The notes under the pieces are model-generated. The model was not told the origin of the DNA. It saw only the letters and a list, made by a program, of their open reading frames with translations, and ran no database searches. The position numbers and the translations under genes are program-made. This document shows, one piece after another, positions 58,633-64,000 of a stretch of 64,000 bases of DNA. The DNA lies in the NCBI GenBank assembly GCA_964600165.1, contig CAZRIP010000003.1:1-64000 (forward strand), written 5' to 3'. The DNA comes from CAZRIP01 sp964600165 (GTDB lineage Bacteria; Elusimicrobiota; Elusimicrobia; UBA1565; UBA9628). The first letter of the stretch is position 1; every line of letters begins with the position of its first letter.

Positions 58633-59522
58633 GCCGGAAGGACCTCCTTCTTGCGGCCCTTGAGCAGGGGCAGCTTCGACAGCTCCCCCGCCATCATAGC
58701 CGCGACGATGAGCCCGCCGCCAGCCGCGCGCGCCGGGACGAAAACCTCGCCGCCGAGCGTCCATGAAAAGAGCGCGGCGAACACCGGCTCGAGCGAGAAG
58801 ATCAAGGAGACTTTCACCGGCGAGGTGGATTTCTGCGCGACCATCTGGATGTAGAAGGCCGACAGGGTGGGGATCAAGGCGAGGAACACGATCACCTCCG
58901 CGGCCCCGGGCTTCCCGACCGTCATCGGCCGGCCTCCCGCGAGCGCGAACGCGAACGAGATCAAGCCCGTCATCCAGAATTGGTGAAAGGCGAGCAGGAT
59001 CGCGTCCGCGTCGGCGCGCACGTACACGTCCGTGGCCAGCAAGTGCGCGGCGTATGTGACCGCGGCGACGATCGTCAACAGGTCGCCGCGATTGCAGTTG
59101 GCGATCCCGCCCATAAGAAGCCACAATCCCCCGAGCGCGAGCAGGGAAGAGCCCCATTGAACCGTCGTCGGCGGCTTCTTGAAGAACAGGAGCAGGAAGA
59201 TGGGCACGAAGATCACGAACAATCCCGTGATGAAGCCCGAATTAGACGCGGATGTGTATCTCAGGCCGATCGTCTGCGTCAGATACAACGCGCCGAGGAT
59301 GGCGGCGAGGATCGCCGCTTCCTTCATATGCGCGAGCGGATTCTTGCGCCGCAGCGCCCAGGGCGCCAGGCACGCGGCCGAGAGCAAGAAACGGTAGGCG
59401 ACGAGCACGACCGGGTCGACCGCGGAGAGCGCGCCCTTGACCATCGGGAAGGTCGCGCCCCAGACGGCGGCGCAATAGACCAAGCCGACGTCGGCGACCC
59501 AAGGCGAAAACGCGTCCGGCAC
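58629..59522 (-). CDS. EamA/DMT family transporter
   Basis: A 297-residue membrane protein with ten helices in two EamA repeats (AAVWGATFPMVKGAL in the first; FSLEPVFAALFSWTLGGEVF in the second, the usual repeat-2 signature). Likely exports an amino acid or other small metabolite. GTG start with TATATT seven bases upstream; shares a 25-base divergent gap with the HAD gene. Confidence 0.9.
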   Translation of the reverse strand: MPDAFSPWVADVGLVYCAAVWGATFPMVKGALSAVDPVVLVAYRFLLSAACLAPWALRRKNPLAHMKEAAILAAILGALYLTQTIGLRYTSASNSGFITGLFVIFVPIFLLLFFKKPPTTVQWGSSLLALGGLWLLMGGIANCNRGDLLTIVAAVTYAAHLLATDVYVRADADAILLAFHQFWMTGLISFAFALAGGRPMTVGKPGAAEVIVFLALIPTLSAFYIQMVAQKSTSPVKVSLIFSLEPVFAALFSWTLGGEVFVPARAAGGGLIVAAMMAGELSKLPLLKGRKKEVLPA

Positions 59523-59529
59523 GGCGATT

Positions 59530-59539
59530 AATATATCAT
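59530..59539. promoter_or_regulatory. Overlapping divergent -10 elements in a 25-bp gap
   Basis: AATATATCAT carries TATCAT (59534-59539, plus strand, eight bases before the HAD ATG) and, on the other strand, TATATT (59535-59530, seven bases before the EamA GTG). The two -10 hexamers overlap, so only one polymerase could occupy the site at a time. Confidence 0.5.
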
Positions 59540-59547
59540 AAGCGCGT

Positions 59548-60141
59548 ATGGTCGTCTTTTTCGATATCGGGAACGTCTTGCTGCGCTACGACTCGCGCGA
59601 AGTGGCCAAACGCATCGCCTGGGCGCTGCGCAGCCACCCGCTCAAGGTCTTGCGCATCCTGTGGGCCAGCGATCTGGTCGACGCCGTCGAGCGCGGCGCG
59701 CTGCCGCCGGACAAGCTCTTCGCCCTTTTTCGCGACGAGCTCGGCTTTGAAGGTGATTTCGAGAGCTTCCGTAAACTGTGGTGCGACCATTTCACCCTCG
59801 AGCGGCGCAACGCCGCGCTGCTCAAGTCGCTGGCCGCGCGCCACCGCGTCTTCCTTCTATCGAACACCAACGCCTTGCACTACGAGTTCATCAAGGAGCG
59901 CTACGCGTTCGCGCGGCAGGCCCATGGAGCGGTGCTGTCTTACGAGCTCGGCCTGCGCAAGCCCGAGGCCGCGATCTACGAGGCCGCGCTCAAAACCGCG
60001 GGCGCCAAGGCGAGCGAGTCGGTCTTCATCGACGATCTCGAGGAGAACGTGCGCGGCGCGCGCAGGGTCGGCATGGCCGCGATCCGCAACGCGCCGGGCG
60101 TCGATCTCAAGAGCGAGCTGGCGAAGCTCGGCGTGCGCTAG
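59548..60141 (+). CDS. HAD-superfamily hydrolase
   Basis: A 197-residue phosphatase-like protein of the YihX/HAD-IA type. Motif I is FFDIGNVLLRYD with D6 as likely nucleophile (DxG form, unlike the usual DxD), motif II LLSNTNALH, motif III lysine in LRKPEAAIYEAAL, motif IV VFIDDLEENVRGA. Substrate unknown; close relatives hydrolyse sugar phosphates. Its end overlaps the convergent M1 peptidase gene by 35 bases. Confidence 0.9.
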   Translation: MVVFFDIGNVLLRYDSREVAKRIAWALRSHPLKVLRILWASDLVDAVERGALPPDKLFALFRDELGFEGDFESFRKLWCDHFTLERRNAALLKSLAARHRVFLLSNTNALHYEFIKERYAFARQAHGAVLSYELGLRKPEAAIYEAALKTAGAKASESVFIDDLEENVRGARRVGMAAIRNAPGVDLKSELAKLGVR

Positions 60142-61903
60142 GCTCGTCGGGGTACTTCTCGATCACGGCTCGCGCCGCGCGGCGCGTGAGGGCGTGATAT
60201 GCGGGCGCCGCCTCCGCGAAGATTTCTCGCGCGACGGCGCGCCCCTTCGGCGTTCGGCCCAGGGCTTGATAGAGCGGCCGGACGAATTTGACGCGGCCGA
60301 CGCTCGAAAGCAGCGCTCTCGCCTGAGGAAAAGCTTCCTCTCGTCCGGCGGCCGCGGACAGGCACAGCCAGAGGCACAGTACCTCGCAGTTGCCGCGCCC
60401 GTCGAGCCCGAGCAGGGCCTCGAGGCTCGCGCAGTCCGCGGCGTCGAGACCGTCCGGCAGCGCCTGCAGATAGACGAGCAGCTCGGCCGCGCTCCAGCGC
60501 GAGGCCTGCGCGGCGTCCGGGCGCCGTCCCTCGCGCCAGCCGGCGGCGAGCTCGGATAGAGCCCTGAGCCTCTCCGACACGAAGCAAGGCGCGCTCGCCG
60601 ACAGACCCGCTCCGTCGAGCCATTCCCGGGCCCCGACGCGCGCGAGCAGGCCGGGAAAGGAGCTCTCGACGAAGGCGCAGAACTCCTCGGTCGTGATGCT
60701 CGAGAAGCGATAGCGCCGCATGTACTCCTTGACGAAAAGCTCGAAGGGCTCTTTTCCCGCCGCGCGCTCGAGGACGACCAGGAAGCGCGCGCCCTTCTCG
60801 TAGGGCACGACGGAGTACGCGTCGTCGGGATCGACGCCCGTCAGACGCGTGCGCAGGCGCGTGAGCTCGGGCTTGTCCTTGAAGCGCTCGAGCGCGTCGT
60901 CCAAGTCCTTCTGTCCGATCGCCCAGGCGAGCGACTCGGCCCGCTCGCCGCGCAGAGCGCCGATGATGCGCCGCTCGGCCCAGACGGTCCAGCCCTCGTT
61001 GAGCCAGAAGTGCTCGGCCGTGGCGTTCGTGACGAGGTTTCCCGTCCAGCTGTGAGCGAGCTCGTGCGCGACGACGTCGACCAAGCTCCGGTCGCCCGCG
61101 AGGATCGTCGGCGTCAGGAAAGTCATCCGGGGATTTTCCATCCCTCCGTAAGGAAACGAAGGCGGCAGCACGAGCATGTCGTAGCGATCCCAGGGATAAG
61201 GCCCGAACATGGACTCAGCCCGCGCGAGCATCTCCTCGACGCCCGCGAACTCCCACGCGGCCTTGTCGACGACCTCCGGCTCGGCCCAGACGCGCGAGCG
61301 CGGCGAAAGGTCGCGCGACGAAAGCTCGCCCGCGGCCAGCGCCAAGAGATAGCTCGGGATCGGCTGCGGCATCGAAAAGCGAAAGGCGCGGCGTCCGGGA
61401 CCCGCCGAGGCGTCGCCCGCGGGGCCGGCGCTCATCACGGCGGTCAGCCCTTCCGGCACGACAATCGCGGCCTCGTAGCTCACTCGCGCCGCGGCGCTGT
61501 CTTGGCAAGGCGCGACGCTGCGCGCGTGAATCGGCTGGCACTGGCTGAACAAGAACGGCCGGCGCCGCGAGGACGTTTGTTCCGGAGACAACCACTGCAA
61601 GCCCTCGGCTTCCGGGCTCGTCTCGTAGCGGATCGTCACGCTGCCGGTCTTCTCGGGGAGGGTCAGCCGCAACCGCCGGCCGAGGATCGGCTCCTGCGCG
61701 CCGAGCTCATAGGGGACGCTCGCGCCCAGGATCGTCAGGCCCTTCGTGTCGAGGTCTAGCGGGCCCGCGCCCGGAGCGATGAGCGAGATCTCGATTTCTC
61801 CTTTTATAATCCGTCGGTCGAAGTCGAGGTCGAGCTTGAGCCGCCACGCTTTCGAGCGCGGCTGCGCGTCGTCGAAATAAGAATGCGGGTCGACGCGCGA
61901 CAC
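60107..61903 (-). CDS. M1 family aminopeptidase, leukotriene A4 hydrolase-like
   Basis: A 598-residue zinc aminopeptidase. The N-terminal beta domain includes SQCQPIHARSVAPCQDSAAA, distinctive of the LTA4-hydrolase branch. PYGGMENPRMTF is the exopeptidase GxMEN motif. The zinc site is H280-E-L-A-H284 with E303 18 residues on, and YEKG contains the catalytic tyrosine region. A C-terminal helical domain (about 430-590) is present. No signal peptide is visible. The GTG overlaps the upstream TAG by one base. Confidence 0.95.
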   Translation of the reverse strand: MSRVDPHSYFDDAQPRSKAWRLKLDLDFDRRIIKGEIEISLIAPGAGPLDLDTKGLTILGASVPYELGAQEPILGRRLRLTLPEKTGSVTIRYETSPEAEGLQWLSPEQTSSRRRPFLFSQCQPIHARSVAPCQDSAAARVSYEAAIVVPEGLTAVMSAGPAGDASAGPGRRAFRFSMPQPIPSYLLALAAGELSSRDLSPRSRVWAEPEVVDKAAWEFAGVEEMLARAESMFGPYPWDRYDMLVLPPSFPYGGMENPRMTFLTPTILAGDRSLVDVVAHELAHSWTGNLVTNATAEHFWLNEGWTVWAERRIIGALRGERAESLAWAIGQKDLDDALERFKDKPELTRLRTRLTGVDPDDAYSVVPYEKGARFLVVLERAAGKEPFELFVKEYMRRYRFSSITTEEFCAFVESSFPGLLARVGAREWLDGAGLSASAPCFVSERLRALSELAAGWREGRRPDAAQASRWSAAELLVYLQALPDGLDAADCASLEALLGLDGRGNCEVLCLWLCLSAAAGREEAFPQARALLSSVGRVKFVRPLYQALGRTPKGRAVAREIFAEAAPAYHALTRRAARAVIEKYPDEPSARRASPARS

Positions 61904-62757
61904 TAGCCTCTCCGGGCGAGAGCCTGCGCGCAGTAGATGAGGTTGACGAACGTCATCGCGCGCGTGACTTGGCCTATGCGGTTGCCGGGCATCGTCGCGT
62001 GAGCGACGGCAGCGGGCAGCGACACGGCGTCGATGTTGCCTTGATAAGAAACGTCGACGACGCTGGCGCCCGGCCGGATCCAATCCGTCGGGATGTTGAA
62101 CTCGACGTCGGGAACCGCCGTCACGACGACGTCCGCGCGCCGGATGCAGTCTTCCATGTCCGATTGGCGCGTCTTATCGAAGCATTCGACGACCGTCGCG
62201 CCGAGGTTCTCGAGCATCAAACCCAGCGGCTTGCCCACGCGCATCGAGTGGTTGACGATCGTCACGAACCGCCGCTCGAGCGGCACGCCGTGGTGCTGGA
62301 GCGTCTTGACCACGGCCTTCGCCGTGGCGGGAACGACGCACTTGATGCCGCGCTCCTCGTCCATGTAGCGCTTGTACTTGACCAAGTAGCCCAGGTTGAG
62401 CGAGTGCAGCCCCTCGACGTCCTTGTGCGGCGAAACGAGGTCCATCAGGTCCTTGTCGGCGACCTGGCCGCCGATCGGATAGAAGATCATGACGCCGGTG
62501 ACTCTCGGATCGTCGTTGAGCGCGCCGATCGAAGACAGCAGCTCGCCCTCGTCTTTCGGCTCGAGCTTGCGCGCCTCGATGCCCAGGCGCGCCGCGTCCT
62601 TGAGCATCAAGTCGCGGTATTGCAGCGAGCCCGCGTTATGGCCCGGCGCGAAGAGCACCGTGGCCAAGGTCGGCGGCGTGGTCAGCTTGGCCTTAGCCTC
62701 GACGACCCAGTCGAAAAAGCGATGGGCGACGGCGCGGCAATCGAGCGTCTCGGGCAC
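61903..62757 (-). CDS. Methylene-tetrahydrofolate dehydrogenase, MTD1-like FolD relative
   Basis: A 284-residue FolD-fold protein. VSPHKDVEGLHSLNLGYL, KCVVPATAKAVVKTL, the cofactor loop NHSMRVGKPLGLML and MPGNRIGQVTRAMTFVNLI give the fold. Two bifunctional-enzyme features are changed. The catalytic Lys of FolD (YVxxK) is Met here, in YRDLMLK with Lys two residues later. The QLPLP motif is replaced by MIFYPIGG. Both match what I remember of yeast MTD1, a monofunctional NAD-dependent dehydrogenase lacking cyclohydrolase activity. GTG start, TAGAAT six bases upstream. Confidence 0.75.
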   Translation of the reverse strand: MPETLDCRAVAHRFFDWVVEAKAKLTTPPTLATVLFAPGHNAGSLQYRDLMLKDAARLGIEARKLEPKDEGELLSSIGALNDDPRVTGVMIFYPIGGQVADKDLMDLVSPHKDVEGLHSLNLGYLVKYKRYMDEERGIKCVVPATAKAVVKTLQHHGVPLERRFVTIVNHSMRVGKPLGLMLENLGATVVECFDKTRQSDMEDCIRRADVVVTAVPDVEFNIPTDWIRPGASVVDVSYQGNIDAVSLPAAVAHATMPGNRIGQVTRAMTFVNLIYCAQALARRG

Positions 62758-62763
62758 GCGCCG

Positions 62764-62769
62764 ATTCTA
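62764..62769 (-). promoter_or_regulatory. -10 element (TAGAAT) of the MTD1-like gene
   Basis: On the minus strand TAGAAT ends six bases before the GTG at 62757, again without a Shine-Dalgarno sequence; the -35 region is weak. Confidence 0.4.
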
Positions 62770-62792
62770 CTACTTATCCCGCGATCGCCTCA

Positions 62793-64000
62793 TCAGCGCG
62801 CGGCGAGCTCATCGACGCGCCGGTCTTGAGACAGCATCGACGGACGCTTCGAGACGAGCCAAGCGTCGCCGTAGATCGCCGTCTTGCCGTCGGCCAGCAG
62901 AAAGACGGCTCCGTCTTGCAGCATCAGATCGTTGCCTCGAGCGTCGAAGTCGTGAACGCGCGTGATCTTCCCGCGCGAGAGCGCGATCGCCTTGACGCCG
63001 GCTTGGGCGAGCGAGATCGCGGGCTTGTTGAAACCCCCGACCTTCATCTTGAGGCCGTAGGCCTTCTCGAGCGCGGCGAGGTCGCCGGAGTTAAGACGTT
63101 GCTCTTCGAGCGCCCGCGGCGCGATCACTCCGGCGTCGACGGCTTTCTCGACGAGCGCGCGCAGGGCCTGAAACCCGTCCGCGAAGCTCTTGCCGTCTAG
63201 CTTGGTGCGGTCGCCGAAGAGCTCCGTCCCGTTCTCGCCCGGCTTGCCGTCGCCGTCGCCGTCGAAGACGAGCAGGCCCGTCCCAGGCGCCAGATCGTCG
63301 ATCCACTGCAAGGAGTCCTTTCGGCCTTTGCCGTCGATGTCGTAGAGCACGCTGCCGGCCGCGGTTTGCGGCCCTCTTCCCGCGAGATCGAAGACCAGCG
63401 GCGAGGCTTGCCAGATTTGCTCGCCGACGATCTGGTCGCCGTTCAAAAATTCCAAACCGTATGTCCTTTTTGAGCCGAATGGTTTCGAATCGTCAAAGGC
63501 GATCACCTCGGCCTTGACGCTCGTGATGGGCCCGATAACCTGTCCATCTTGCGTGACAAGCGCCGGGCCGTATCCGCGAGAGCCCGGCACAACTTTATAT
63601 TTCCGCTGCGGCCTCCGAGCCGATGGCTGGACCGCGGCCGTCGCCGCGAGCGGTTGGACCGCCACAGGCGCCGCGACTGCGGGTGACGCGATCACCGCAG
63701 ACAAAACGACGGCCGGGATGCTCGGCGCGGCCGCTTGCGCCACCGTCGTCGTCGCCGCGTAATCGGCGCTCGAGCCCCCTCCTGTAAAACGCGTGCGTGC
63801 ACGGCCCTTGGGCGTCGGGGCCGCGCCCTTGTGCTCGACGTTCGCGGCGATGCGCCGCTCGGGCTTCGGAGCGGCGACCGTCTGCGCCGCCGCGGCCACG
63901 AGATATTTGACCCCCTGGCCCACGTCGGCGGTGTACGCATCGAGCTTGCTCAAAGTCGTGGTCAGGGCCGTGGCGAGGCCGCCGGAAGATTTGGCGGCGA
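62793..64000 (-). CDS. Partial exported or surface protein with a Ca-binding-like repeat
   Basis: At least 402 residues; the frame is open to the right edge, so the N-terminus is missing. An Ala/Pro-rich low-complexity half (to about residue 150 of the visible part) precedes a beta-rich region. There, LLVFDGDGDGKPGENGTELF carries the DxDxDGxxxxGxELFG pattern of EF-hand-like calcium loops common in bacterial secreted and adhesin proteins. YDIDGKGRKDSLQWI may be a second, weaker loop. The C-terminal DLMLQDGAVFLLADGKTAIY is VCBS/FG-GAP-like in flavour. Function unknown. Confidence 0.6.
   Translation of the reverse strand, partial: AAKSSGGLATALTTTLSKLDAYTADVGQGVKYLVAAAAQTVAAPKPERRIAANVEHKGAAPTPKGRARTRFTGGGSSADYAATTTVAQAAAPSIPAVVLSAVIASPAVAAPVAVQPLAATAAVQPSARRPQRKYKVVPGSRGYGPALVTQDGQVIGPITSVKAEVIAFDDSKPFGSKRTYGLEFLNGDQIVGEQIWQASPLVFDLAGRGPQTAAGSVLYDIDGKGRKDSLQWIDDLAPGTGLLVFDGDGDGKPGENGTELFGDRTKLDGKSFADGFQALRALVEKAVDAGVIAPRALEEQRLNSGDLAALEKAYGLKMKVGGFNKPAISLAQAGVKAIALSRGKITRVHDFDARGNDLMLQDGAVFLLADGKTAIYGDAWLVSKRPSMLSQDRRVDELAAR

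Overview
The window is gene-dense, very GC-rich bacterial chromosome. It carries about 60 protein genes, two tRNA genes, and no phage, insertion sequence or CRISPR array. Nothing in it names the species. An outer membrane is implied by a BamA/TamA-like barrel and a LolB-like protein. SpoVG, TPR-rich envelope proteins, many GTG/TTG starts and a giant signal-peptide/M50/AAA+ protein point, as inference only, to a deep-branching didermic phylum such as Elusimicrobiota.

Layout. 0-13.4 kb holds short, mixed-strand units: a GT2 glycosyltransferase, tRNA-Glu, an S9 peptidase, an STT3-like GT-C membrane protein, an M42-type peptidase, a higBA toxin-antitoxin pair, a cobalamin adenosyltransferase, an MFS exporter, a DUF1189-like membrane protein, a lipoprotein resembling the CcmI C-terminal domain, and a 47-aa Trm112/UPF0434 protein. 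12-31.2 kb is one long minus-strand run. Read in transcription order it is hpt, ftsH, folP, glmM, pdxJ, glmS, a small membrane protein, acpS, nnrD, tsaE, tsaB, rimI, a TPR-LolB-like gene, ispE, spoVG, tRNA-Gln, glmU, prs, rplY, pth, a small membrane gene, pmbA and the 47-aa gene, mostly with ATGA or TAATG junctions. It combines all of UDP-GlcNAc synthesis (GlmS, GlmM, GlmU), PRPP supply and use (Prs, Hpt), isoprenoid, folate, PLP and acyl-carrier functions, and tRNA t6A modification.

31.2-38.7 kb: an outer-membrane barrel, D-Ala-D-Ala ligase, an SDR protein, an ECF sigma / zinc anti-sigma / RseB-like envelope-stress unit, and a sodium:solute symporter. 38.8-47.1 kb is one 2,761-residue gene: signal peptide, M50 site-2-protease domain, a complete ClpC-like double AAA+ unfoldase, three repeated GHKL-like modules, HEAT-like helices and an SSB-like acidic tip. 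It is the most unusual object here. 47.1-57.9 kb is the plus-strand infC-rpmI-rplT-pheS-pheT-zapB-like-zapA-rarA run, then xseA-xseB, a DUF1624/HGSNAT-like acyltransferase and an RluD-type pseudouridine synthase. 57.9-64 kb: TrmO, an EamA transporter, a HAD hydrolase, an M1 aminopeptidase, an MTD1-like methylene-THF dehydrogenase and a partial secreted protein.

A window-wide pattern is that many operon-leading genes have a -10-like hexamer ending only 6-9 nt before the start codon and no Shine-Dalgarno sequence, which suggests leaderless transcripts. There is no gene-free stretch longer than about 120 bases; the notable short gaps are annotated individually.
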